Source: Nitrosovibrio sp. Nv4
GTDB lineage: Bacteria; Pseudomonadota; Gammaproteobacteria; Burkholderiales; Nitrosomonadaceae
NCBI GenBank assembly: GCA_945860135.1
Contig: CAMAPK010000004.1
Span: forward strand, 55,611 to 119,610
Length of the DNA: 64,000 bases
Reading direction: 5' to 3'
The notes beneath the pieces are model-generated. The model ran no database searches. It saw only the letters and a list, made by a program, of their open reading frames with translations, and was not told the origin of the DNA. Each line of letters opens with the position of its first letter. Within the stretch, counting starts at the first letter, position 1. Positions 25,855 to 39,718 of this stretch are shown here, piece after piece. Made by a program: the position numbers and the translations under genes.

Positions 25855-27803
25855 ACAGAATCGCATTACCTATGCGCCTGCCCCGTTATTTATTGCTGCT
25901 GCTTTGTGTCGTCAGCATCAATGCCTTCGCTGAAGAGAAGAAACCTTTCAGCCTGTTGTCCGGATTGCAGCAACTCGGTGCAAACCTCGGCCAGAGTGAA
26001 GAGGAGCTGTTGCCGCCGGATCAGGCTTTCAAGCTTACGGTCAGGGTGCGTGATGCGAATACGCTGATAGCGGAGTTTGCCCCGGCAAAGAATTATTATC
26101 TTTATCGCGACAAAATAGCATTCAAGCCACAAGACAGCGAAACCTTCATTGAAAGAATCTCGCTGCCGCAAGGAGAGATGAAAAGCGATCTGACTTTCGG
26201 TCAGGTCGAGGTTTTTCACAAACCGTTTCAGGCGATAATTTCCCTGAAGCGCGCAGCATCGGCGACGAACCAGTTGACTCTTGCCGCTACCTATCAAGGC
26301 TGCAACGAACCGATAGGTGTTTGCTACGCTCCCATCAGCAAGGTAATCGAACTGACGCTGCCGGCTGCACGCGCCGTGGTCGGGGCAGTAGCCGAGGCGA
26401 TCAGCAACGATGCGACTGCTGCCAGGCCGGATGCGACTGCGGAACTGTTCCAGTCCCCAGCCAGGTCTCCCGCCATTGAGACAGAATCGAACAGAATCGA
26501 GCAGATGTTCGAGAGCGGCAATTTCTGGCTGATTCTGACCGGCTTCTTTGGCATCGGTCTGCTGCTTTCATTCACCCCCTGTGTGTTCCCGATGTTTCCC
26601 ATCCTGTCGGGGATCATTGCGAACAGGGGGCAGCACATCACCAAGACTCACGGCTTCATTCTGGCGCTGGCCTATGTCATGGGGATGGCGCTTACTTACG
26701 CTGCCGCCGGCGTGGCAGCTGGACTTTCCGGTGCAATGCTGTCTGCAACCCTGCAAAATGCCTGGGTGCTGGGAACATTTGCGCTGGTATTCATCGTGCT
26801 GGCTTTTTCCATGTTCGGCTTCTATGAGTTGCAATTACCGGGTCTTCTCCAGAGCAAGCTTTCCGAAGAGGCTGGGCACCTGAAAGGTGGGCATTTGACC
26901 AGCGTATTCGGCATGGGCGCGCTGTCCGCACTGATAGTCGGGCCTTGTGTTGCCGCGCCGCTGGCTGGGGCATTGCTGTACATCAGCCAGACACGGGATG
27001 TGGTGCTGGGCGGTTCAGCGCTGTTTGTCATGGCTCTGGGTATGGGTGTGCCGCTGCTGCTGCTGGGTGCATCCGCCGGAGCACTGCTGCCCAAAGCAGG
27101 TCCCTGGATGGAATCGGTCAAACGCTTTTTTGGCGTGCTGCTGCTGGGGGTGGCGATCTGGCTGATATCACCGGTGATTCCGGCAGTAGTGCACATGCTG
27201 CTGTGGGCGGCGCTGCTGATCGTCTCTGCCATATATCTGCATGCTGTTGACCCATTGCCGCCAGCAGCTTCCGGTTTGCGCAAATTCCTGAAAGGACTGG
27301 GCCTGATCGCGTTGTTGACCGGCGTGGCCATGCTGATAGGGGTTCTGTCGGGGGGGCGTGACATTCTGCAGCCTCTCGCAAAATTAAATATCTCCAGCGC
27401 TGGTGCGTTAGGGACGGGCAAGGTAAATGTCGGCGAGGCGGGGCATTTACCATTTCAGCGGGTAAAGTCGATAGCCGAACTTGACCAGCACATCCTGCAG
27501 TCGCGGGACAAATACGTGATGATAGATTTTTATGCCGACTGGTGTATTTCATGCAAGGAAATGGAGCGTTTCACGTTTACCGATGCCAGGGTGCAGTCGC
27601 GGTTGAAAGATGTGGTATTGCTGCAGGTGGATGTTACCGCCGGCACGCCGGATGATATGGCGCTGCTCAAACGCTTCAAGTTGTTCGGTCCGCCTGGCAT
27701 CCTGTTTGTTGATCAGCAGGGGCGTGAAATTCCTGGCATCAGGCTGATAGGTTATCAGAACGCAGAAAATTTTCTCGCAGTACTCAACGCAGTACTGATC
27801 TGA
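25851..27803 (+). CDS. dsbD: Thiol:disulfide interchange protein DsbD
   Basis: N-terminal domain with CNEPIGVCY, FTPCVFPMFPIL, C-terminal DFYADWCISCKEME. Confidence 0.97.
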   Translation: MNRIALPMRLPRYLLLLLCVVSINAFAEEKKPFSLLSGLQQLGANLGQSEEELLPPDQAFKLTVRVRDANTLIAEFAPAKNYYLYRDKIAFKPQDSETFIERISLPQGEMKSDLTFGQVEVFHKPFQAIISLKRAASATNQLTLAATYQGCNEPIGVCYAPISKVIELTLPAARAVVGAVAEAISNDATAARPDATAELFQSPARSPAIETESNRIEQMFESGNFWLILTGFFGIGLLLSFTPCVFPMFPILSGIIANRGQHITKTHGFILALAYVMGMALTYAAAGVAAGLSGAMLSATLQNAWVLGTFALVFIVLAFSMFGFYELQLPGLLQSKLSEEAGHLKGGHLTSVFGMGALSALIVGPCVAAPLAGALLYISQTRDVVLGGSALFVMALGMGVPLLLLGASAGALLPKAGPWMESVKRFFGVLLLGVAIWLISPVIPAVVHMLLWAALLIVSAIYLHAVDPLPPAASGLRKFLKGLGLIALLTGVAMLIGVLSGGRDILQPLAKLNISSAGALGTGKVNVGEAGHLPFQRVKSIAELDQHILQSRDKYVMIDFYADWCISCKEMERFTFTDARVQSRLKDVVLLQVDVTAGTPDDMALLKRFKLFGPPGILFVDQQGREIPGIRLIGYQNAENFLAVLNAVLI

Positions 27804-28351
27804 TGACAAAATTAAAACAGATGTTATTGTATGCGGGCATCGCAGCATTTGCCGTGACCGCCGGTCTGCTGCTGCGAGGGCAGTTGAGCGGCAGCAGTTC
27901 CGCTGCAGTTGCAGCAGGCAGCGCGAATAAAGGAGCGGAGACGATACTTGCCGCCAGTCTGCCTGACCTGCAAGGTACGAGCCAGACTATTTCACAGTGG
28001 CGCGGCAAAGTTCTGGTGATCAATTTCTGGGCGACCTGGTGTGAACCATGCCGCAAGGAAATTCCCGAGTTCATTGAGCTGCAGGAGCAGTTCCGTAATC
28101 AGGGGCTGCTTTTTGTCGGCATCGCTGTGGATCAGCGGGAGAGAGCTGCGGCTTTCAGCGAAGACATCGGCATCAATTACCCGGTGCTGACAGGGGGCAT
28201 GGAAGCCATGGCGCTGGCTGAAGCGGCAGGAAACAAGCAGGGGGCCTTGCCTTTTACCGTCGTTATTGATCGCAGCGGAAAAATCACTGGTACCTATCTG
28301 GGCCTCCTCAGCCGCAGCAAGCTGGAGGCCATGTTCAAACCTCTGCTGTAG
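27803..28351 (+). CDS. TlpA-family thioredoxin-like protein
   Basis: VINFWATWCEPCRKEIPEF; follows dsbD. Confidence 0.92.
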   Translation: MTKLKQMLLYAGIAAFAVTAGLLLRGQLSGSSSAAVAAGSANKGAETILAASLPDLQGTSQTISQWRGKVLVINFWATWCEPCRKEIPEFIELQEQFRNQGLLFVGIAVDQRERAAAFSEDIGINYPVLTGGMEAMALAEAAGNKQGALPFTVVIDRSGKITGTYLGLLSRSKLEAMFKPLL

Positions 28352-28440
28352 GAGTTGACACAGGTGATACTGCTCAATAGCAACGCTTTTTGACGGCTAA
28401 GGCTGAAAAAAACAGGGGTAACTCCGCTTGGTTGGGATAT

Positions 28441-28917
28441 TCAGCGAGCTTTGTAGCCGCGAGCTTTTGTAAGGCTCCACGAGAACTCGCGGGTGACATC
28501 GGATATCAGTGCCACTGAAAGTGCGCTCTTGGTAAGCGGTTGCACGGTCACATCGATATTGTATTCTCTCGTGATCAGAGGTGATCCGGCAGGTATCGGG
28601 GTGAGAAGAATGGTTACTTGCGTGACAGTGTAATCACTGTTGCCGTTGTAGATGCTGCCGCTGAAAATGCCATAGCCAGAGCCACCATCAGCGTCAAGTT
28701 TGACCAGCGCTTCGGCTGTCAGATTTTCGTCTTCTGGTACTTTCCCCGAGAATTTTTCGAGACAGGAACGCGCGGCTTCACTAGCAGCCGTGTTACCGGC
28801 TGCTTTTATACACTGGGCATAATTGAGCGGGCCAGTCTGGTTGGCGCCAGACTGGCCCGATGAGAGCAGAAACGCTACAGAAAAAAGAGCTACGATTGCT
28901 CTGTATTCCACTTCCAT
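28441..28917 (-). CDS. Hypothetical secreted protein
   Basis: Signal-like N-terminus; no recognised domain. Confidence 0.6.
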   Translation of the reverse strand: MEVEYRAIVALFSVAFLLSSGQSGANQTGPLNYAQCIKAAGNTAASEAARSCLEKFSGKVPEDENLTAEALVKLDADGGSGYGIFSGSIYNGNSDYTVTQVTILLTPIPAGSPLITREYNIDVTVQPLTKSALSVALISDVTREFSWSLTKARGYKAR

Positions 28918-28919
28918 TG

Positions 28920-29669
28920 CTAGAAATTGAGAAACAAATTGGCCGATAGAATATGATCCATTAGGTTTTGTGAATTGTTTATTCTGTTAAGCGTCTGGTT
29001 CATGTAGCCGATCTCGGCTCGGGCGTTTTTGTTGACGGTGTAAGCTACTCCGGCAAATGCCCTGTTCTGATCGAAACCGCTACGCGGCCCCCAGTCAGCC
29101 GGATTGAGATGGACAAATATTTCGTTGGCCAGTACCAAACCAAAGGCTGGTGCTTGCGGGAGCGGTATCAACACCCTGGCCAATTGCCGGAAACGATAAG
29201 CGGTATCCTGCCCCTTCCAATTGTCTACCCAGCGTTCTTCGATGCGGCTACGCAGAGCGAACGTCGGATTGAAAGGACCTATTTTGTATCGATCGCTCCA
29301 CAATGCTTGCTGCCACATCCGATGTTCGTCGAAAGCGTGGTTGGCAAAGGGCGTGGTGGTCGGGGCCCAGGCATAACCCGCCCAGATACTGGTAGTCCTG
29401 TTAATTTGATAGCCGATGCCAGGGCGGATTATGGCCTGGGAGAAACGTGTTCCGTCATCGCCAAAACGCCCTTGTCCTTCCATCCACCACCTGAAGTTCG
29501 CCAGCTTTGGATTGGTGATACCCAGAGCATCAAACTTGCCGATTGCTGTGACATTGTTCCAAGACTGGAAATCCACGGCATCATTTGGATCTTGGGCTGC
29601 AGCTATGGGACCTGAGAGCATCAGGCCAGACGCTGCCAATAGCGCGAGAATTCTTTGTTTGTTTAGCAC
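28920..29669 (-). CDS. DUF2490-like outer-membrane beta-barrel protein
   Basis: Signal peptide; WWMEGQGRFGDDGTRFSQAIIRPGIGYQI..IWAGYAW; terminal LFLNF. Confidence 0.8.
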   Translation of the reverse strand: MLNKQRILALLAASGLMLSGPIAAAQDPNDAVDFQSWNNVTAIGKFDALGITNPKLANFRWWMEGQGRFGDDGTRFSQAIIRPGIGYQINRTTSIWAGYAWAPTTTPFANHAFDEHRMWQQALWSDRYKIGPFNPTFALRSRIEERWVDNWKGQDTAYRFRQLARVLIPLPQAPAFGLVLANEIFVHLNPADWGPRSGFDQNRAFAGVAYTVNKNARAEIGYMNQTLNRINNSQNLMDHILSANLFLNF

Positions 29670-29973
29670 TTAACTCCCCTTTACCAAGTGTGTATTAGAT
29701 TCTTGAAATTGAATGACAGAAATCTCAACTATTCCTCGCGTATGCTCCCTTGGCTCCACAAAATAAGGAGTCGGCGCGGCTAGACAGCAGGTGCAAGTAC
29801 AATTATTCCGGTCACAGTGTTGCTGGTTTCAGAGCCGCTATGGACCGCTAATTCCGACTAAAAAAGTGGAGTACTGCGCCACGGTGGGCAAATTAACATG
29901 GCGCAGGTGAGGAAAGTGTCAGGCAGAAGTGAAGTATTCGTGAAGTCCGTGGGGCGAGCGCCGGGGAGGACTC

Positions 29974-31785
<1,812 letters not shown>

Positions 31786-31814
31786 CCGTGATCCACCTCT
31801 GCCGATAATTTGCC

Positions 31815-32801
31815 ATGAAGTCGCTCGCTTTCTCTATTCTGCGTCTGTTGAACGATGGCGAATTCCATTCCGGTGTAACTATCGCCAAAAATCTTGGTGT
31901 GTCGCGCGCCAGCGTGTCCCTCGCGTTGCGCGGACTGGATGAAGTGGGGTTAGTGGTACATAAGGTTCATGGCCGTGGCTACCGGCTGCCCGACCCGATG
32001 CAATGGCTGGAACGGGAGGTGATTCTGCAGCATCTCGGCACGGAAGCAAAAACGTTTCGTCTCGAAATTCTGGACACCACCGAATCAACCAACAGTTTGT
32101 TGTTGCAGCAGGCTGCAATGGCAATGGATTCTGACGGTGGTGTGCGTGTCGTGGCGACAGAACTGCAAACCGGCGGACGCGGGCGCCGCGGGCGGGAATG
32201 GCATTCCGGTCTGGGTGACGGTCTTACGTTCTCTCTGCTGTGGCGTTTCCAGCAGGGTGCCAATCTCTTGTCGGGCCTGAGCCTGGCGGTAGGGGTGGCG
32301 ATCGCCCGTGTGCTGCAATCCTCCGGGATCAGAGGTGCAGTGCTCAAGTGGCCTAACGACGTGCTGTTCCACTACCGTAAATTGGCGGGCATCCTGATCG
32401 AGTTGCAGGGAGATATGCTGGGCCCCACTGTTGCTGTGATCGGTATTGGCATGAATCTGAAACTATCGGATGGCATAAAGGCGCGCATAGACCAGGGTGC
32501 GACAGACCTGTTTGCCATCACTGGCGAAATACCGGATCGCAACAAGCTGCTGGCTGCGCTGCTGGTCGAGTTGGTGGCGGTACTGAGAGAGTTTGAACGC
32601 GAAGGTTTTGCACCCTTCCGGGAAGAGTGGGTGCATAGTCACGGTTTCGAGAATAAATGCGTTACCTTGTACCTGCCCGATGGCTCCAGCCAGGAAGGCG
32701 TAGTGCATGGTGTGGGGGAAGACGGTTCGCTGCTATTGCAGACTCCAGCAGGCAATCGCGGCTACAGCAGCGGCGAAATCACCCTGCGCAAGGTGGCATG
32801 A
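31815..32801 (+). CDS. birA: Biotin--[acetyl-CoA-carboxylase] ligase / BirA
   Basis: N-terminal [29 protein letters not shown]. Confidence 0.95.
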   Translation: MKSLAFSILRLLNDGEFHSGVTIAKNLGVSRASVSLALRGLDEVGLVVHKVHGRGYRLPDPMQWLEREVILQHLGTEAKTFRLEILDTTESTNSLLLQQAAMAMDSDGGVRVVATELQTGGRGRRGREWHSGLGDGLTFSLLWRFQQGANLLSGLSLAVGVAIARVLQSSGIRGAVLKWPNDVLFHYRKLAGILIELQGDMLGPTVAVIGIGMNLKLSDGIKARIDQGATDLFAITGEIPDRNKLLAALLVELVAVLREFEREGFAPFREEWVHSHGFENKCVTLYLPDGSSQEGVVHGVGEDGSLLLQTPAGNRGYSSGEITLRKVA

Positions 32802-32802
32802 C

Positions 32803-33549
32803 ATGACCTATTTGCTGGCGGTTGATTCCGGCAATACCCGCATCAAGTGGGGGTTGCATGATGGGCATGGCTGGTTGCAGCAAGGAGTGATGGCGCAAAG
32901 TGGCGGCGCGCTGCTGAGGCAGGCATGGCAAGATTTGCCAGAACCAGCGCGTATCATGGTTTCCAACGTGGCTGGCGAGCAAACGAAGGCAGAGTTGTTG
33001 GAGTTGTGTTCCCGTTGGGAAGCCGAGCCGCAATGGGCAGTCGCCAGCGCATATCAGTGCGGAGTACGCAACTACTATGCCGATCCAGCGCAACTTGGCA
33101 GCGATCGCTGGGCAGCACTGATTGCGGCATGGAGGTCGCAACGGCAGGGTTGCCTGGTAGTGAATGCCGGTACCGCCATGACAGTGGACGCCCTGTCCGA
33201 CACGGGCGAGTTTCTTGGCGGTATCATCGTTCCCGGTCTTGAATTGATGCAGAAAGCGTTGACGGCAAACACTGCATCGTTGAAACTTGGAGCAGGGGAA
33301 TTCCGTGACTATCCGGACAGCACCGCCGATGCCATCTACAGTGGTGGGGTGCAGGCGCTGGCCGGTGCAGTGGAGCGCATGGTTATACTGCTCACCGCCA
33401 CTCTGGGCCATGTACCTGACTGCATCGTGAGCGGCGGTACGGCGCCGTTATTGCTGGCGCAGCTTAATACTCCCGCCAGGATGGCAGATAATCTGGTATT
33501 GGAAGGTTTGGTGGCCATTGCCGAAGAAGCTGCAGGGACCCCGCTGTAA
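32803..33549 (+). CDS. coaX: Type III pantothenate kinase
   Basis: [48 protein letters not shown]. Confidence 0.95.
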   Translation: MTYLLAVDSGNTRIKWGLHDGHGWLQQGVMAQSGGALLRQAWQDLPEPARIMVSNVAGEQTKAELLELCSRWEAEPQWAVASAYQCGVRNYYADPAQLGSDRWAALIAAWRSQRQGCLVVNAGTAMTVDALSDTGEFLGGIIVPGLELMQKALTANTASLKLGAGEFRDYPDSTADAIYSGGVQALAGAVERMVILLTATLGHVPDCIVSGGTAPLLLAQLNTPARMADNLVLEGLVAIAEEAAGTPL

Positions 33550-33611
33550 GTTCAGTTGCCGCCCGGCCAACAATTAATTTTCCAGTTCCACTACATCTGA
33601 CCCGGAAATCC

Positions 33612-34298
33612 ATGTCTCTTTTTCAACACGCGACCTTTTACACTACCGTCAATCACATACGAGATTTGCCGCTGCCAGGTGGAGTGGAAATCGCTTTTGC
33701 CGGACGTTCCAATGCCGGTAAATCAAGTGTTATTAACACTCTTGCCAATCGCGGCCGTCTCGCCTTTGTCAGCAAGACACCGGGGCGCACTCAGCATATC
33801 AACTTTTTTCAACTGGGAAATGACCGTTTTCTGGTTGATCTTCCTGGTTACGGCTATGCCAAGGTGCCGCTGGAAATCCGCCAGCACTGGGAACACCTGC
33901 TTAGCACCTATCTGCAAACCAGGGAGTCGCTGCACGGCATGGTGCTTATCATGGATGTGCGTCATCCTTTAACCCCGCTGGACCGGCGGATGCTGGATTG
34001 GTTTGCGCCAACCGGTAAAGCGGTGCATGTGATACTTACCAAAGCGGACAAATTTACCCGGCAGCAGGCCAGAAAAACTCTGAAGGAGGTACAGGTTTTT
34101 TTGCGGGAAAGCTATCCCCAATGCAGCGTCCAACTCTTTTCCACCCCGGCCAAAGAAGGGATTGAAGAGGCGACTGCCGTACTGGGAAGCTGGCTTGGAT
34201 TAGATGCAGCCTTGACGCAGGAATCAAAGCCGACGGTCAAGCCTGAAATAAAAAACCCCCGGTTAAAGGGGAATAAAACCGGGGGCAAACTGCCTTAA
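33612..34298 (+). CDS. engB: Ribosome biogenesis GTP-binding protein EngB (YihA/YsxC)
   Basis: [36 protein letters not shown]. Confidence 0.96.
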   Translation: MSLFQHATFYTTVNHIRDLPLPGGVEIAFAGRSNAGKSSVINTLANRGRLAFVSKTPGRTQHINFFQLGNDRFLVDLPGYGYAKVPLEIRQHWEHLLSTYLQTRESLHGMVLIMDVRHPLTPLDRRMLDWFAPTGKAVHVILTKADKFTRQQARKTLKEVQVFLRESYPQCSVQLFSTPAKEGIEEATAVLGSWLGLDAALTQESKPTVKPEIKNPRLKGNKTGGKLP

Positions 34299-34409
34299 CA
34301 AGTATTAAGGCCCCGCTCAGGGAGGGGAAGCGGGAGACAGTCAAACATCGTCTGTTAATAAGACGATAAAGTCATGGGACAAGTTCCCTGGATGTTAAAT
34401 TTTTGTTAG

Positions 34410-35450
<1,041 letters not shown>

Positions 35451-35486
35451 AGGATAGTTGCGAACAGCGTAAAGTCTTGTTTACTG

Positions 35487-37805
35487 CTACAACAACCGAT
35501 CCGGTACATCGCCCGATGGCTTGGCGGCGTCATCATCATCGCGACCCGCTTCCGGCGGCAGTTGCTCCTGCAGGAAATACTCTGTCATTGTGCCATGCGC
35601 TTCTCTCAGGCCAGTTACCGGATTGATTTTGGCCGTCGTGACGCCTTTGGGGGGGGTATGAATGGTCATGGGGACGTCCTGCAGCACTTTGCTCATATAT
35701 CCCATCCATATCGGCAGAGCGGCCCGCCCCCCGGTTTCATGCTCCCCCAATGATCTGGGATTGTCGAAACCGATCCAGGCTACCGCGACCAGATTGGTCT
35801 GGTAGCCACAAAACCATGCATCGACATGCTCATTGGTAGTGCCGGTTTTTCCGGCCAGATCAGTACGGCTGAGCTGCTTTGCTCTGGTTGCAGTGCCGCG
35901 CTCCACCACATCCCGCATCATGCTGGTCATAAGAAAAGCATTGCGCGGGTCTATGACCTGCTTGGCGTTCTCCGCCACCCGTACCGGTTGGGCCTGCTCC
36001 AGTACATTGCCTTTTTCATCCTCGATACGCTCGATGAAATAGGGCGCGATGCGGAAACCGCCATTGGCGAACGTCGTGTAACCCACCGCCATCTGCATCG
36101 GCGTCACCGACCCTGCACCCAACGCCATGGTCATGTAAGGCGGGTGCATGCTGGGGTCGAAACCGAAGCGGGAGATATAATCCTGGGCATACTGGACGCC
36201 AATGGCCTGAAGAATGCGGATCGACACCATATTCTTGGATTTGGCAAGCGCTTCGCGCATGCGTAACGGCCCCTCGTACTTGTTATCAAAATTCCTTGGT
36301 TCCCACAGTTTGCTGCCCGTTTCGGCAGCGCTAAAGGAAATCGGCGCATCGTTGATGACGGTTGCCGGGGTAAAACCCTTTTCCAGCGCAGCGGAATAAA
36401 TGAAAGGCTTCAGACTGGAGCCCGGTTGACGCCAAGCCTGTGTGACGTGGTTGAACTGGTTGCGGTTGAAGTCAAATCCACCCACCAGCGCGCGAATCGC
36501 CCCATCTTGCGGGTCGATGGAAACCAGCGAAGCTTCAACCTGGGGAAGTTGCACAATTTGCCATGCCCCTTTTTCGTTTTTCTGCACCCGGATCAACGCT
36601 CCGGGGCGAATATGCTGTTGACCGGGAGCGGTTGTATCGGCGAGGAATTTATGCGCGAATCTGAGGCCGTCGCCGGTGATTTCGATGTTCTCCCCACCTC
36701 TGCGGTAAGCATGCACAGCTTTGGAGTTGGCGGTCAGCACCACGGCAGCATAAATATCATCGCTGTCGATCACATCCTGCAGCACACTTTCCAGCGCATC
36801 TTCCTGGTTCGTGCCATTTTTCGGCAAATTGACAACTGTTTCAGGGCCGCGATAGCTGCGCCGCCGGTCATAATCCATCACGCCTTGGCGCAGGGCTTGG
36901 TAAGCTGCCTGCTGATCTAGTTGCCGCACAGTCGTATAGACTTTGAAGCCTCTGGTGTAGGTTTCTTCCTGATAGCGATCATAGACCGCCTGGCGCACCA
37001 TTTCAGCGACATACTCTGCCCGTATCGGGAATTCTTGCGATTTGCGCTTGATCCGCAGTGGCTGTTCCCCGGTCTCCTTGAATTCCTGAGTGGGGATATG
37101 GCCGAGTTCGTGCATGCGCCGCAGCACATAGAGTTGCCGCGTCTTGGCACGCTTGGGATTAACTATTGGGTTGTAGTGCGACGGCGCTTTGGGCAGACCC
37201 GCCAGCATGGCAGCTTCAGCCAGATTGATATCAGCCAGGGTTTTGCCGAAGTAGACTTGTGCTGCGGAGGCGAAACCATAGGCACGTTGGCCGAGATAAA
37301 TCTGATTGATGTAGAGTTCGAGGATTTCATCTTTGCTCAAGCTGTGTTCGATCTTGAATGCAAGCAGAGCTTCGCTGAATTTCCGTGTCAGGGTTTTTTC
37401 CTTGGTCAGAAAGAAATTCCGCGCCACCTGCATGGTGATGGTGCTGGCGCCCTGACGGACGCCGCCGGAGGTGAAATTGGAATAAGCGGCACGCAGCACG
37501 CCCGCGTAATCCACCCCGCCATGCTGGTAAAAGCGATCATCCTCCGCTGCCAGAATCGCCTGCTTGAGGCGTTCCGGCACTTCGCTGACTTTCACTACGT
37601 CGCGGCGTTCCTCACCGAACTCCCCCATCAGCACGCCCTCGGCACTATAGACCCGTAACGGAATCTTTGGCCGGTAGTCAGTCAGCGCTTCAAGCGACGG
37701 CAGCGTGGGGAGGGTAACCAGCACCGCGAACCCAATCAGCAGGGCGCCGAGCAGGCTCAGCCCCAGCAAGGCGGCGATGGGGTAAAGCCACCAGCGCGCT
37801 AGCAT
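35487..37805 (-). CDS. mrcA: Penicillin-binding protein 1A
   Basis: EDDRFYQHGGVDYAGVLRA; QGASTITMQVARNFFL; QPGSSLKPFIYSAAL; KTGTTNEHVDAWF. Confidence 0.97.
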   Translation of the reverse strand: MLARWWLYPIAALLGLSLLGALLIGFAVLVTLPTLPSLEALTDYRPKIPLRVYSAEGVLMGEFGEERRDVVKVSEVPERLKQAILAAEDDRFYQHGGVDYAGVLRAAYSNFTSGGVRQGASTITMQVARNFFLTKEKTLTRKFSEALLAFKIEHSLSKDEILELYINQIYLGQRAYGFASAAQVYFGKTLADINLAEAAMLAGLPKAPSHYNPIVNPKRAKTRQLYVLRRMHELGHIPTQEFKETGEQPLRIKRKSQEFPIRAEYVAEMVRQAVYDRYQEETYTRGFKVYTTVRQLDQQAAYQALRQGVMDYDRRRSYRGPETVVNLPKNGTNQEDALESVLQDVIDSDDIYAAVVLTANSKAVHAYRRGGENIEITGDGLRFAHKFLADTTAPGQQHIRPGALIRVQKNEKGAWQIVQLPQVEASLVSIDPQDGAIRALVGGFDFNRNQFNHVTQAWRQPGSSLKPFIYSAALEKGFTPATVINDAPISFSAAETGSKLWEPRNFDNKYEGPLRMREALAKSKNMVSIRILQAIGVQYAQDYISRFGFDPSMHPPYMTMALGAGSVTPMQMAVGYTTFANGGFRIAPYFIERIEDEKGNVLEQAQPVRVAENAKQVIDPRNAFLMTSMMRDVVERGTATRAKQLSRTDLAGKTGTTNEHVDAWFCGYQTNLVAVAWIGFDNPRSLGEHETGGRAALPIWMGYMSKVLQDVPMTIHTPPKGVTTAKINPVTGLREAHGTMTEYFLQEQLPPEAGRDDDDAAKPSGDVPDRLL

Positions 37806-38012
37806 GAAAAATGTGCTTTGAAGTGGAGGGTCAAAATAAACATCTTTGAATTATAAGGGGTATATACCCCGTTTTTCCGCAAATGGCTTGTTCTCAAAAA
37901 TGCCACAATAAACGGATGCCATTATAGGGGGTGTGTTGGTAAAATGCTTTACATGCGTTATAGTTGCCAAGCGCATCTAATCTATTTTATATGCATTGCT
38001 CCTAACTAACTA

Positions 38013-39116
38013 ATGTTAAATGGAAAGCTTGACATAGATTTTACCTTTCTTCAAACGGGATCGCCATCGCTGATAGGTGTAGACATCAGCTCGTCTTCGG
38101 TGAAGATGGTTGAGCTTTCCATGGCTGGAAAGAGCGGCAACGTTTATCGGGTCGAGCGTTACGCGATCGAGCCCTTGCCTAGGGATGCCATGCTGGATGG
38201 CAATATCGTCAGCCTGGAAGCGGTAAGCGAAAGTCTGCGGCGCGGCTGGAAGCGCATGGGGACGCGGCTTAAGACGGTTGCCCTGGCATTGCCGGCGGCA
38301 GCAGTGATCACCAAGAAAATCATCGTTCCGGCAGGGCAGCGGGAAGACGATCTGCTTTTCCAGGTCGAGACCGAGGCCAATCAGTATATTCCCTTCGCGC
38401 TGGATGAGGTAAACCTCGATTTTCAGGTGGTGGGGCCGGCAGCCGCCAATCCGGAAGAAGTGGAAGTGCTGATTGCCGCCTCGCGCAAGGAAAAAGTGGA
38501 GGACCGGGTAGCTGTGGCGCTGACTGCCGGTCTGAAGGCTGTGGTCATGGACGTTGAGCCGTATGCCGCGCAGGCTGCTTTCGAGCTGATTGAAAACCGG
38601 TTACCGGGCGGCGGAAAAGACCAGATCATCGCACTGGTCGACATTGGCGCCACGAGTATAAGCATCAATGTATTGCGCAATGGGCAATCGGTCTATATGC
38701 GCAATCAACCGTTTGGCGGCGACCAGCTTACCCAGGAAATTCAAAGTCATTTCAATCTTACGCCGGAAGAAGCAGAAGCTGCCAAGCGCAGCGGCGAACT
38801 TCCTGCCAATTACAAGACCAGCGTGTTACAGCCATTCCGCGAAACCCTGGCGCTGGAAGTGGCTCGTGCCCTGCAATTTTTCTTCACCTCGACCCAGTTT
38901 ACTGCTGTCAATTATATTTTCCTGGCAGGTGGGTGCGCCGTCATCCCGGAGTTGGACGAGATTATTGCGGCACGCACCCAAGTAGGTACCCTGGTTGCCA
39001 ATCCTTTCATCGGCATGGAGCTATCCAGCCGGATTACACCGAAACAACTGAGTGCCGATGCCCCTTCGCTTCTGGTCGCCTGTGGTCTGGCTTTGCGCAG
39101 TTTTGATCGATCATGA
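38013..39116 (+). CDS. pilM: Type IV pilus assembly protein PilM
   Basis: PSLIGVDISSSSVKMVEL; DIGATSISINVL. Confidence 0.97.
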   Translation: MLNGKLDIDFTFLQTGSPSLIGVDISSSSVKMVELSMAGKSGNVYRVERYAIEPLPRDAMLDGNIVSLEAVSESLRRGWKRMGTRLKTVALALPAAAVITKKIIVPAGQREDDLLFQVETEANQYIPFALDEVNLDFQVVGPAAANPEEVEVLIAASRKEKVEDRVAVALTAGLKAVVMDVEPYAAQAAFELIENRLPGGGKDQIIALVDIGATSISINVLRNGQSVYMRNQPFGGDQLTQEIQSHFNLTPEEAEAAKRSGELPANYKTSVLQPFRETLALEVARALQFFFTSTQFTAVNYIFLAGGCAVIPELDEIIAARTQVGTLVANPFIGMELSSRITPKQLSADAPSLLVACGLALRSFDRS

Positions 39117-39712
39117 TCCGCATCAACCTGCTCCCTCACCGTGAACTAAAACGTAAGGCGAGGCAGCAGCAAATCGCTGTGCTGGCCGGAATGACATTCA
39201 TACTGGGACTCGTAGTTGTCGCTGCGGTCCATGTTGCGATTGCTGGGCAAATCGAATACCAGAATGGGCGCAATAACTATATGAAAGAGCAGATTGTCAT
39301 CCTCGACAAGCAGGTGGAAGAAATCAAGAAAATAAAGGAATTAACCGACGCGCTGCTGGCGCGCAAGAGAGTGGTTGAAACTCTGCAGAACGACCGGGTT
39401 GAAGTGGTGCATTTGCTGGACCAGTTGGTACGACTGCTTCCGGACGGGGTCTATCTCAGAAGCATCAAGCAAACCAACCATGACATCAATCTGGCAGGGT
39501 ATGCCCAGTCCAGCTCACGGGTGTCGGTTCTGATGCGCAATCTGGAATCGTCGCCCTGGCTGGAAGCGCCATCATTGATTGAAATCAAGGTTGCCACGGT
39601 GAACAACGCCCGCCTCAACGAGTTCAACCTTAATGTAAAGCTGTCCGGGAATGCCGATGACAAGACTCCGTCTGCGGATTTGGCAAAACCTGTAGAAAAG
39701 CCAAAGAATTAA
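39113..39712 (+). CDS. pilN: PilN
   Basis: MIRINLLPHRELKRKARQQQ; context. Confidence 0.96.
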   Translation: MIRINLLPHRELKRKARQQQIAVLAGMTFILGLVVVAAVHVAIAGQIEYQNGRNNYMKEQIVILDKQVEEIKKIKELTDALLARKRVVETLQNDRVEVVHLLDQLVRLLPDGVYLRSIKQTNHDINLAGYAQSSSRVSVLMRNLESSPWLEAPSLIEIKVATVNNARLNEFNLNVKLSGNADDKTPSADLAKPVEKPKN

Positions 39713-39718
39713 ATCACC

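Noticed and set aside
34256-34285. CCCCCGGTT...AACCGGGGG inverted repeat
   Set aside because: Lies within the engB 3' coding end; no T-tract on the + strand, so not supported as its terminator.
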